Assembly: GCA_030589835.1 (NCBI GenBank)
Contig: JAUUZS010000284.1
Span: forward strand, 1-6,013
Length of the DNA stretch: 6,013 bases
Direction of reading: 5' to 3'
DNA from: Cyclobacteriaceae bacterium
GTDB taxonomy: Bacteria; Bacteroidota; Bacteroidia; Cytophagales; Cyclobacteriaceae
Of the stretch, positions 1 through 5,630 are shown one piece after another (position 1 is the first letter of the stretch; every line of letters starts with the position of its first letter). The notes below the pieces were generated by a model. The model was given only the letters and a program-made list of their open reading frames with translations, ran no database searches and was not told where the DNA came from. Position numbers and translations under genes: made by a program.

Positions 1-675
1 GATCACTTTTCCATCCGTGGCATTTACCGCATACAGTTCCACGCCCTCGTTAGGGAACATCCCGGAACAGAAATAGGCAATTCCGTCATCTACAAGCACT
101 CCTGTTCGAATCGGGGAAATCGAGATCACCCGCTCATTGCCGGGAATAAATCGTTCGCCTTGAGCAGTATTTATTTTCCAAACCAATTCACCATTTGCAG
201 CATTCAAACAATACATAACACCATCATCCGATCCGGTGTATAGCAATCCATCGGAATAGGTAGGCGCGAAGCGAACCGGCCCTCCTGTAAAGTAAGACCA
301 GATCTCAGCTCCTGTAGTGGCATTGAGGCAATATATTTTATCCTCGGCCGATGAGCCAAAATAAACCCTGTCACCGACACTTATCACATGATAGGCTTTA
401 TCGAATACAACCCGAGGTTTTAGGTTGGCCTCCCTGTGCCAATAGTCCGTTTTTGCAGGTTCTGCCCATGCAGGTTTCGGTTCCGTAGCAGCTTGATATG
501 TCCAATTCAGATGAAGTGCTGTGCCTAGTTTATCATTTATAATACCACTTCGCTGGTTATCTCCCTGATAAGTTGGCCAATCCGCTGCCAAAACCAAATT
601 GATTGGCAAACACATTACTGCAAAAACCATAAGCGACTTCCAACATCTCAAGCTTTTCATATTCCCTTTGCTCAT
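1..675 (-). CDS. Exported PQQ-repeat beta-propeller protein, N-terminal part (3' end beyond window start)
   Basis: The frame is open for 225 codons from ATG at 675 to base 1, so the C-terminus lies outside the window. Residues 6-31 are a typical Sec signal peptide (MKSLR, then a hydrophobic run ending in LVLAA). The mature protein begins DWPTYQGDNQRSG, a start often seen in exported PQQ-repeat proteins. At least two PQQ-propeller repeats are visible: KIYCLNATTGAEIW (about 113-126) and VMYCLNAANGELVW (about 153-166); a third begins near ELYAVNATDGK (213-223). This fold is built from about eight W-shaped blades. It occurs in quinoprotein dehydrogenases and in scaffold proteins such as BamB, and the visible part does not separate these; no cytochrome c motif is seen. 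A second ATG at 660 (codon 6) is preceded by AAAGGGAAT and would place the signal peptide at the very start, so it may be the true start. It lies downstream of the DUF5009 gene, 137 bases away. Confidence 0.88.
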   Translation of the reverse strand, partial: MSKGNMKSLRCWKSLMVFAVMCLPINLVLAADWPTYQGDNQRSGIINDKLGTALHLNWTYQAATEPKPAWAEPAKTDYWHREANLKPRVVFDKAYHVISVGDRVYFGSSAEDKIYCLNATTGAEIWSYFTGGPVRFAPTYSDGLLYTGSDDGVMYCLNAANGELVWKINTAQGERFIPGNERVISISPIRTGVLVDDGIAYFCSGMFPNEGVELYAVNATDGKVI

Positions 676-720
676 AAACTCATATCTTTCTTAATTCTAA
701 TCTCATATTTAACAACTTTC

Positions 721-805
721 CTGCTACTGCCACCTGCCTCGTGCCACTTCATACTGCCACTGGTTACTGCCTCCTGCCACTGCCACTGACTCCTGCCTAC
801 TGTTC
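721..805. repeat. Degenerate tandem repeat of TGCCAC/TGCCTC-type 6-7-mers
   Basis: Almost the whole gap between the PQQ-protein gene and the DUF5009 gene is a run of units like TGCCAC, TGCCTC and TGCTAC. Units can be placed at 722, 728, 735, 742, 748, 755, 761, 768, 775, 781, 787, 794 and 801, spaced 6 or 7 bases; the best-conserved ones (728, 742, 755, 768, 781, 794) recur at 13-14 bases. On the transcribed minus strand it reads as GGCAGT/GGCAGG tracts. It has no stable hairpin and no reading frame of its own. Its location right after the DUF5009 stop codon suggests a simple-sequence expansion in a 3' untranslated region; any function is unknown. Confidence 0.75.
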
Positions 806-812
806 CAGCAAA

Positions 813-1928
813 CTAAACCTTCAGGAATATTTTATTTTTATATAAATAATGCAAGCCCCACCACTCGATTGCGATTACCCCTATAATAATGACTATTTGA
901 CCGAAATCACCCAATGGTGTTCCTAGCCACCCCAACAAAAACTCAGAGGCATGCCAAAAATCAATGATTCTGCCTCCGACGTAAATCGTGATGGAATTCA
1001 ATCCGATTACTCTAAAAAATAAAGTCCACTGTCTCCATCCTTTTACATCAATGATATAATAAAATGTAGCCAGTATAAGGAAGCTGATCCCGGAAGTAAG
1101 CAGGTTGAATGGAACAGTCCAGATGTTTTTTATGATCGGATAGACAGGTGAGAGCAAAAGCGCTAGGACAATAAGGCCTGCCCCGGCAATTAACAATACT
1201 TTGGTTTTTTTATTCGCTGTATTTTGTTTATCACGGAGTATATGTCCGGCAAAGGAGCCCATCAAGGTTACTGAAATTGCCGAGATGATGCACAAAACCC
1301 CTTCCGGATCGTAGGTGCCGTAAATCAGCCTGCCGGGAAGAAAATGCTGATCTATCCATGCATTCACACTGCCTTCGGGTGTAAAGACCCCCGCACCAAA
1401 TCCCGGTACAGGAATCAGAAATTGGATCATGGCGATACCTGCAAGGATTCCTACCAACCAAATTATCCTGGCTTTTAGGCTAGTGTTGTAGATGACGATA
1501 AGTGAAGCAAAAAAGTAAGCGATGCCAATTTGTGCCAACACACTGGCAGCACGCATATCAGCAAAACCATCTCTCAATACACCATTATATATGAACCCGA
1601 ACAGTATCAAGAGCACCATCCTTTTGAATATTTTCTTAACTAATATCGATTTGGCCGTTCCTTTTTCCAGTCTGCTGGTCAGGGCAAATGGAATCGCCAC
1701 ACCGGAGATGAACATAAACAAAGGAAATATCAGGTCGAAGAAGCGAAAGCCTTCCCAAGGTACGTGATGCATTTGCCTGTTAAGCACTTCTACCCAGCCC
1801 CATTCAGTGGCTTTGGACAGGGCGCCCACTAAAGCTCCTCCCCCGATGATCCAGAACATATCAAATCCGCGCAGGGTGTCAAGGGAATACAAGCGCTCCT
1901 TTGCTTTAGCTTTTTTAGCTGTTTCCAT
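813..1928 (-). CDS. DUF5009 / heparan-alpha-glucosaminide N-acetyltransferase-like integral membrane acyltransferase (NagX-like)
   Basis: This 371-residue multi-spanning membrane protein begins with a short basic cytoplasmic tail (METAKKAKAKER), followed by the family signature YSLDTLRGFDMFWIIGGG (14-31). Further signatures are MHHVPWEGFRFFDLIFPLF (53-71), DPEG at 207-210, NLLTSG at 275-280 and GLNSITIY at 309-316. About ten to eleven hydrophobic segments can be drawn, for example at 62-83, 104-117, 127-147, 153-174, 211-230, 245-262, 273-293 and 343-364. In the human relative HGSNAT, a histidine in the equivalent HxxWxG motif carries out transmembrane acetyl transfer from acetyl-CoA to glucosamine ends; His54 or His55 with Trp58 is the visible counterpart. 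Bacterial relatives are common near polysaccharide-use genes, but their substrates are mostly unproven. The length is normal for the family and the ATG at 1928 gives the expected N-terminus. It lies 134 bases after the PL22-like gene on the same strand; shared transcription is possible but not shown. Confidence 0.9.
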   Translation of the reverse strand: METAKKAKAKERLYSLDTLRGFDMFWIIGGGALVGALSKATEWGWVEVLNRQMHHVPWEGFRFFDLIFPLFMFISGVAIPFALTSRLEKGTAKSILVKKIFKRMVLLILFGFIYNGVLRDGFADMRAASVLAQIGIAYFFASLIVIYNTSLKARIIWLVGILAGIAMIQFLIPVPGFGAGVFTPEGSVNAWIDQHFLPGRLIYGTYDPEGVLCIISAISVTLMGSFAGHILRDKQNTANKKTKVLLIAGAGLIVLALLLSPVYPIIKNIWTVPFNLLTSGISFLILATFYYIIDVKGWRQWTLFFRVIGLNSITIYVGGRIIDFWHASEFLLGWLGTPLGDFGQIVIIIGVIAIEWWGLHYLYKNKIFLKV

Positions 1929-2062
1929 GTTTTATCTCTTTAAAAAAAACGAAGGCTAAAAGTATATCTTTTTTTATTATCTCCCTATTCTATAGGTATT
2001 GTACTTAAAAATCTTTTGAATTGACTATTGGGAGGTATGATGCAGGCTAAAATGATCCATCT

Positions 2063-3421
2063 TTATTCCTGTTTTCTATTCAGCCACGTATCCGGAACCG
2101 GTACGATACAAATATTCAGAGATCGATTATCTTCTGAAAGCATCGCCGATTGAATTTGAATTCTGGTTCCGTCAGGGCTAAACGTAGGATGTGGATGATC
2201 TGCGGCAGTGGTTTTATGTCCTGTGGTAAGCAGCATCATTTCGTGTGTATTTCGATCTATCAGGTAAAGATTACGTTCAAAATCATCGCCCACTACAAAC
2301 CGTCTGTCGGCAGAACCGCTTACATGCCACAAGCCGCTGCCTTTGGCAGTTTGTCCGGCAATGGTCATTTCACGGGTATTAATATTTACAATGCCAAGTC
2401 CGCTTGGTTTTTCGCGGGTTCCCGAAGGTCCCCAGGCAGATTCCTGACCAGGATTTGCTCCCTTTACATCCGTACCGGCAATGTGATCCCCGGCGGTAAA
2501 TGGGATGTTTCGATGGCCCATAATCGCAATGGCCACTTCATCGGGACTGATCACCGCTTCGTGGGTTACCCATTCATATTCCGATTCAGGATACAAGGGT
2601 CGAAGTCCGCTTCCATCAGCATTCACAATCCACGTTCGTTGGGGCGCTTTACCCCCGGTTTCCCAGCAAAAAATAATTTGTCCGGGCACCCATGGATTGG
2701 TTTGGATGTGTCCCACCTGAAATGGAACAGACACGACATATTTGATTTCTCCGCTATGGATATTCATTCCTCCTATCCCTGTAGGGCCGGCACCCTTTTT
2801 ACGTGGGCCAAAATCTTTTTCTATTTTCGCTCCTTTGGGGAGGTGTTTTTGGGCCTCGGTTTTTCCAACGCGAAACCATACCCAATCCTCGCCACCATCC
2901 AATGCCATATCGCCACCAGCTTCCCATTCTGAGGGAGCAGTTCCACAATCCCGCTGATATTTTTCTTCTGATTCTAATTTTCCGGCCTCACTATCGGCAA
3001 ATAGTTTTCCGAGGTCAACTTCAATGATTTTCACCTCGCTCTGTGATTGGTCTGTTTTGTGCTTGCGCATAAAGTAGAGCTTCATTGATTTTCGTGCTAC
3101 GTTCAACATGCCCGTATAACCCCCTTCGCTTACCTGAACGATCTCACCTGTTTCTTCATTAACAGCCATGGCTTCATTTTTCACTCTGTCCGATCGAAAG
3201 ATCAGCCATTTGCCGTCAGATGTCCACTGGTTATGCGTCTGATAAATCTTTCTGTCTCCTGCAGGGGTGCTGGTTAAAAAAGTAAGCTCCGTACCCGTTA
3301 TGGGATCCGTTACCACTTTCTTCTCCGATGGAAAACGGGTACCAATCTGAGCCTGCACACCAGGAACCATGGACAATGCAATAAATTGCAGTGCCAAAAT
3401 TATTATTGCTGTTTTTTTCAT
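2063..3421 (-). CDS. Exported oligogalacturonate lyase-like (PL22-type) beta-propeller protein
   Basis: This 452-residue protein has a clear signal peptide (MKK, hydrophobic 4-20, cleavage likely after GVQA at 24). The mature part looks like a TolB/PD40-type propeller: THNQWTSDGKWLIFRSD (62-78), THEAVISPDE (286-295) and HPHPTFSPDGTRI (409-421) are blade motifs of the (H/P)xxSPDG kind. The overall pattern resembles oligogalacturonate lyase, which cleaves short pectin oligomers by beta-elimination. In the studied enzyme a Mn2+ ion is held by histidines including an HxH pair, with another histidine as base. Candidate equivalents here are His238 (GHIQ), His287 and His409/His411; I cannot confirm them without an alignment. 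A glycine-rich loop at about 302-342 (GDHIAGTDVKGANPGQ) may be an insertion. The Yersinia enzyme is cytoplasmic, whereas this one is predicted to be exported. It could be only a lyase-fold relative with another role. Its start codon is 8 bases from a MITE-like element. Confidence 0.87.
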   Translation of the reverse strand: MKKTAIIILALQFIALSMVPGVQAQIGTRFPSEKKVVTDPITGTELTFLTSTPAGDRKIYQTHNQWTSDGKWLIFRSDRVKNEAMAVNEETGEIVQVSEGGYTGMLNVARKSMKLYFMRKHKTDQSQSEVKIIEVDLGKLFADSEAGKLESEEKYQRDCGTAPSEWEAGGDMALDGGEDWVWFRVGKTEAQKHLPKGAKIEKDFGPRKKGAGPTGIGGMNIHSGEIKYVVSVPFQVGHIQTNPWVPGQIIFCWETGGKAPQRTWIVNADGSGLRPLYPESEYEWVTHEAVISPDEVAIAIMGHRNIPFTAGDHIAGTDVKGANPGQESAWGPSGTREKPSGLGIVNINTREMTIAGQTAKGSGLWHVSGSADRRFVVGDDFERNLYLIDRNTHEMMLLTTGHKTTAADHPHPTFSPDGTRIQIQSAMLSEDNRSLNICIVPVPDTWLNRKQE

Positions 3422-3429
3422 ACGGCTAA

Positions 3430-3606
3430 TTTAACCCGAAATATGCATCAGAAAATCTATTCCGCCTTTAAATTGCTTCAAAACAGCGCATTACACTCAC
3501 TTATCTCAACTCACCATAGCGGTGCTATGCTTCGTCTCTATAAGTGGCTGTTTTATTGCACTTTAAAGGCTCATCACGAAGTTCTAATACATAATCCGGG
3601 TTTAAA
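3430..3606. repeat. MITE-like full-length imperfect inverted repeat
   Basis: The two halves of this 177-base segment are reverse complements of each other over most of their length. The ends match as TTTAACCCG (3430 on) against CGGGTTTAAA (to 3606), and 15 of the next 19 positions starting at CCCG pair. Bases 3464-3487 pair with 3547-3570 at 20 of 24 positions. CACTTAT (3498-3504) pairs with ATAAGTG (3540-3546). The centre is CATAGC-GGT-GCTATG (3515-3529), and both inner stems are centred exactly on 3522. In minus-strand RNA several outer mismatches (A/G and C/T) become G-U pairs, so a long hairpin would survive in transcripts. It encodes no transposase. A non-autonomous mobile repeat is the likeliest reading; no unambiguous target-site duplication is visible. 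It abuts the PL22-like gene and marks the switch from GC-moderate to AT-rich sequence. Confidence 0.72.
3452..3483 (-). promoter_or_regulatory. Possible Bacteroidota promoter inside the MITE-like element, for the PL22-like gene
   Basis: Read on the minus strand, TTTTG (3483-3479) is followed after 19 bases by TAGATTTT (3459-3452). This resembles the Bacteroidota -33 TTTG / -7 TAnnTTTG pair with one mismatch in the last base. Transcription would start near 3445, giving a leader of about 24 bases before the ATG at 3421. Nothing promoter-like fits in the 8 bases between element and gene, so the promoter must be inside or beyond the element. This is a prediction by eye from a weak consensus. Confidence 0.33.
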
Positions 3607-3685
3607 GATTGAATTGTAAAATCGAATAGTAATACTTCTCAGTTTTAGTTGCGAATTGCGTAAGGCAGCAAATACGATATTAAGG

Positions 3686-3947
3686 CTATGTGACTTGATT
3701 ATCTTCAATTATTGTTTCTAGCCAATCTATTAATTCTTCAATATATGATTCAACAATAGTCCACACGATTTCATAATCAATTCCGAAATAATCGTGTACA
3801 ATTCTATTTCTAAAACCGCGAATCGGCATCAATTGTCTTTTCATCAGCTATAAATGAATCAAAATTAAGATTGTTCGTATATCGCTTAATCTTTAGTGCA
3901 GACTGCAACATGTCATCTAAAAGTAGCAATGTGTCTCGCTTAGACAT
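3686..3947 (-). pseudogene. hepT: hepT: broken HEPN-family toxin (internal deletion and frameshift)
   Basis: Two frames carry the two ends of a HepT-like toxin. The first (ATG at 3947, stop at 3810) gives 45 residues, MSKRDTLLLLDDMLQSALKI to FIADEKTIDA, then leaves the family pattern and stops. The second frame (ATG at 3829, stop at 3686) gives 47 residues beginning MPIRGFRNRIVHDYFGIDYE, which is the C-terminal half. The HEPN RNase motif RNRIVH (R-x4-H), followed by D-Y as in the R-x4-H-x-Y motif of HepT, is intact at residues 7-14 of this piece. HepT proteins are about 110-115 residues long; roughly 28-30 residues between DEKTIDA and GFRNRIVH (usually containing IRNxEIIGEA) are missing and the frame changes at the junction. 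The start overlaps the end of the mntA-like gene by 8 bases, the normal layout for this pair. The toxin is very probably inactive; translation of the C-terminal piece alone from 3829 is possible but unproven. Confidence 0.85.
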
Positions 3948-4230
3948 AAATCAAATCGGAATTAATCGTTTTTAGATATTTTTCTTTAATCCCATTTTTT
4001 GAAATTAAATCGACTTTAAATCCCATTAAACTTTCAAGCTCATCAGCTAAATCGATGAATCTGATTCCAATTCTATCATTAAACTCTACAAGGATGTCTA
4101 AATCACTGCTATCACTTTGTTCTTTTCGAGAATAAGATCCAAAAATCGCCAAAGATTTTATCGGATAATCACTAAACAAATGATCTTTATGTTTGGTTAA
4201 AGTGGATTTTATTTCATGTAATGATCTCAT
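3940..4230 (-). CDS. mntA: MntA-like minimal nucleotidyltransferase antitoxin of the HepT/MntA (type VII) system
   Basis: This small 96-residue nucleotidyltransferase has the minimal-fold signature GSYSRKEQSDSSDLDILVEF: Gly31-Ser32 followed by the metal-binding pair Asp43 and Asp45. A third acidic residue, Asp74, lies in FKVDLIS. In studied HepT/MntA pairs the antitoxin transfers AMP from ATP onto the tyrosine of the toxin's R-x4-H-x-Y motif and so blocks its RNase activity. The length is normal and all catalytic residues are present, so the enzyme looks functional. The next gene, hepT, starts inside its last codons (8-base overlap), showing the two were translated together, but hepT is broken. 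The antitoxin is therefore effectively an orphan. The ATG at 4230 is the only in-frame methionine before residue 69. A perfect TAnnTTTG box ends only about 5 bases before it. Confidence 0.9.
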   Translation of the reverse strand: MRSLHEIKSTLTKHKDHLFSDYPIKSLAIFGSYSRKEQSDSSDLDILVEFNDRIGIRFIDLADELESLMGFKVDLISKNGIKEKYLKTINSDLIYV

Positions 4231-4234
4231 AAAC

Positions 4235-4262
4235 CAAAGGTATCATTCTTTTTAAAATCAAA
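4235..4262 (-). promoter_or_regulatory. Bacteroidota-type promoter for mntA-hepT
   Basis: On the minus strand, TTTG (4262-4259), a 16-base gap and TACCTTTG (4242-4235) match the Bacteroidota promoter pattern TTTG / TAnnTTTG. The -7 box is perfect; the gap is a little shorter than usual. The box ends 4 bases before the mntA ATG at 4230, so the predicted transcript would start at or next to the A of the ATG, implying a leaderless mRNA. Confidence 0.5.
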
Positions 4263-4383
4263 GAAATGATTTTACTTACTCACAAAATTCACATTTTTTT
4301 TCGATCCATTTGCCACAACAGTCAGGCCATCGGTTGTCTTTTGATATGCATGCCGGCCTAAGCGCTACTGTACTTAGCGATTA

Positions 4384-4935
4384 TTATCTTTCAACTTTGT
4401 TTCCATCCCTATCATACTCGTTTAAATATTTCTTTTTAAGATTTAAATAATACCTTAAACAAATCACATGTTTATTTACTTTTTCAAACTCATTCTTGGC
4501 AATACCGATATTATAACCATAGTTTACATCAAAATTCCAAAGTCCTAATCCAATCTCTGGACGTAGTTTAAGGGCATATTTATCAAAAATATCGGTATAA
4601 TATAAAGCGGTCAAACTTGCATTAAAGAAATAAGCATGTATTCGTCCTTGTATTTTTGGAGCAATGATTACATTGTCGATATAGGATAATTCACAGCCAT
4701 AATTCATTAGCATTGATAATGTTGGAAAACCGCCAGCTTCCCATACATAGCTCCTATAATGTCCTATTTCAGCAAATAGAAACTTAGAGAAATCAAATCC
4801 AATGGATAGTCCTCGTTCATTCCAGTCCGAGGATATAACTTCAGGATAATATTTTGTGGAATCCGACTGTGAAAAAACGTGTGATTGTAAAAAGCAAATC
4901 ATCAATATCGGTAAAAAGTACTGCTTTATGTTCAT
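4384..4935 (-). CDS. Exported protein of unknown function, possible small outer-membrane beta-barrel
   Basis: I do not recognise this protein. I place the start at ATG 4935 (183 residues) rather than the TTG at 4971, because 4935 gives an N-terminal signal peptide directly: MNIKQYFLPILMICFLQSHV, then FSQ as the likely cleavage site (VFSQ/S at about 20-23). The mature part is rich in aromatic residues and alternates hydrophobic with polar ones in several likely beta-strands: LSIGFDFSKFLFAEIG, RIHAYFFNASLTALYYTD, LRPEIGLGLWNFDVNYGYNI and HVICLRYYLNL. Such a pattern is common in small barrel or envelope proteins of Bacteroidota. The charged tail (KKKYLNEYDRDGNKVER) is unlike a classical barrel terminus ending in an aromatic residue, so a periplasmic beta-sandwich is an alternative. 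It stands alone, with AT-rich spacers on both sides and no functional clue from its neighbours. Confidence 0.72.
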   Translation of the reverse strand: MNIKQYFLPILMICFLQSHVFSQSDSTKYYPEVISSDWNERGLSIGFDFSKFLFAEIGHYRSYVWEAGGFPTLSMLMNYGCELSYIDNVIIAPKIQGRIHAYFFNASLTALYYTDIFDKYALKLRPEIGLGLWNFDVNYGYNIGIAKNEFEKVNKHVICLRYYLNLKKKYLNEYDRDGNKVER

Positions 4936-5060
4936 TTCAATAAGCTCAACATCAGTTTTACTCGCAGCCAAGGGTTTGTTTAAGAATAGTAAGGGATTTT
5001 GAAACTCCTACTTTTTAGTTTAGCATTGAGCGAAATTTACACTTTTTCTTTAAATAATGA

Positions 5061-5087
5061 GTCCGCAAAATTCTAAATTTTGCGGAC
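5061..5087. terminator. Perfect 12-bp hairpin, possible terminator
   Basis: GTCCGCAAAATT (5061-5072) and AATTTTGCGGAC (5076-5087) are exact reverse complements separated by three bases. On the plus strand TTTAT follows, and on the minus strand TCATTATTT follows, so the U-tract is short in both directions. No plus-strand gene lies upstream, so if it works as a terminator it most likely ends minus-strand transcription coming from the SDR gene and the 5132-5522 segment, ahead of the gene starting at 4935. Confidence 0.6.
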
Positions 5088-5361
5088 TTTATAAAATGCA
5101 CTGTACTTTGGATTAGACACTTAAGAGCACAGACTAACCAACATGTTGTCAGTTTGGATGTTGTCTATGTTAGTCATAAAAACTAATGTTCCCTTAATTT
5201 TTAGGTAAAAAGATATACAGGATAGCGACTGAAATTGCTTCCAGTCAGTTTCGGTCTTATGATCGCAAAAAATGATCGGATCAAATCCGGCTAACTCAGG
5301 CGCGCAGGCTCGGCAAAACAGCGAGGGTGTGTTGGATTTGCGCGAAGCAGCATTGTTTTGT

Positions 5362-5416
5362 CTTGATTTTTCTTTGGTTCGTTTCTTTTCATCAAGGAAA
5401 AGAAATGAACGACCAA
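5362..5416. other. Long stem-loop whose loop can pair with an upstream hexamer (possible pseudoknot)
   Basis: TTGG plus TTCGTTTCTTTTC (5374-5390) pairs with 5397-5416 (GAAAAGAAATGAAC then GACCAA), with a three-base bulge and one G-T pair. The six-base loop is ATCAAG (5391-5396). The exact complement, CTTGAT, lies six bases before the stem at 5362-5367. The loop could thus pair with it as a pseudoknot, or CTTGAT/ATCAAG could close a competing hairpin. This pairing is visible directly in the sequence; whether it acts in RNA or DNA is unknown. Confidence 0.55.
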
Positions 5417-5478
5417 CAAGGCATGAAGTATCCATCACATGACAGTAGATAATAAACATGCTGACTATAAAGTTTGAA

Positions 5479-5522
5479 GGTAATTGACAAAGTGACATCC
5501 CAACTTGGTGGCTTCAATTACC
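5479..5522. other. Nested inverted repeat at the edge of the structured segment
   Basis: GGTAATTGA (5479-5487) and TCAATTACC (5514-5522) are exact 9-base reverse complements. Between them CCAA-C-TTGG (5500-5508) forms a second small palindrome, slightly off-centre. It marks the right edge of the higher-GC segment; beyond it the sequence becomes very AT-rich up to the SDR stop codon. It could be the boundary of a dispersed element or an operator-like site; nothing in the sequence decides between these. Confidence 0.45.
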
Positions 5523-5630
5523 AATTAATATAGACACTCACACCCTTATTGCTATTCCACCTTTTTGGCAATAGTTTTTTAGTTGACATTTACATTCTTT
5601 GTATTCAATAATTTTATTTTAATTAACACA

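Larger units (their letters stand above)
5132..5522. repeat. Hairpin-rich, higher-GC intergenic segment, probably a dispersed non-coding repeat
   Basis: The 695 bases between the genes at 4935 and 5631 hold no gene I can support, only this segment and the hairpin at 5061-5087. GC is about 57% at 5281-5340 against about 20% at 5561-5620. It contains nested complementary arms: GACTAAC 5132-5138 with GTTAGTC 5169-5175; GACTGAAA 5227-5234 with TTTCGGTC 5249-5256 (one G-T); CGGAT/ATCCG around 5277-5289; CGCGCA 5301-5306 with TGCGCG 5339-5344; and larger hairpins at 5374-5416 and 5479-5522. A minus-strand frame of 125 codons (start 5498, stop 5121) runs across it, but the peptide is rich in Cys, Ser and Lys without a domain pattern, its start codon lies within the last hairpin, and it lacks a signal peptide. 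I take this frame as spurious. The repeat status is inferred from the structure and composition, since only one copy is in the window. Confidence 0.45.

Noticed and set aside
1231..1461. 76-codon minus-strand and overlapping plus-strand frames inside the DUF5009 gene
   Set aside because: They are out-of-frame shadows of a well-supported membrane protein.
1979..2036. CTCCC/GGGAG inverted arms upstream of the DUF5009 gene
   Set aside because: Five-base arms with about 45 bases between them are expected by chance; no promoter of the TAnnTTTG type with a proper -33 box could be fitted here either.
2150..2932. 260-codon plus-strand open frame
   Set aside because: It is wholly opposite the PL22-like gene, which has a signal peptide and family motifs; the plus-strand peptide shows no domain and is rich in Arg, Ser and His as expected for an antisense shadow.
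3386..3619. 77-codon plus-strand frame through the inverted repeat
   Set aside because: It starts inside the PL22-like signal-peptide coding region and runs through the palindromic element; no protein features, so it is a by-product of the repeat.
5143..5175. Three ATGTTGTC-like direct repeats
   Set aside because: Short, irregularly spaced (15 and 9 bases) and inside the arms of the hairpin at 5132-5175; not a CRISPR array or iteron set.
5121..5498. 125-residue minus-strand hypothetical protein
   Set aside because: No signal peptide, no recognisable domain, start codon within a hairpin, and the coding span coincides with nested inverted repeats and a GC island. Kept as a non-coding segment, with the doubt stated.
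5547..5579. Plus-strand terminator-like TATTGC...GCAATA followed by six T
   Set aside because: The stem is only 6 bp with a 15-base loop and no plus-strand gene precedes it.
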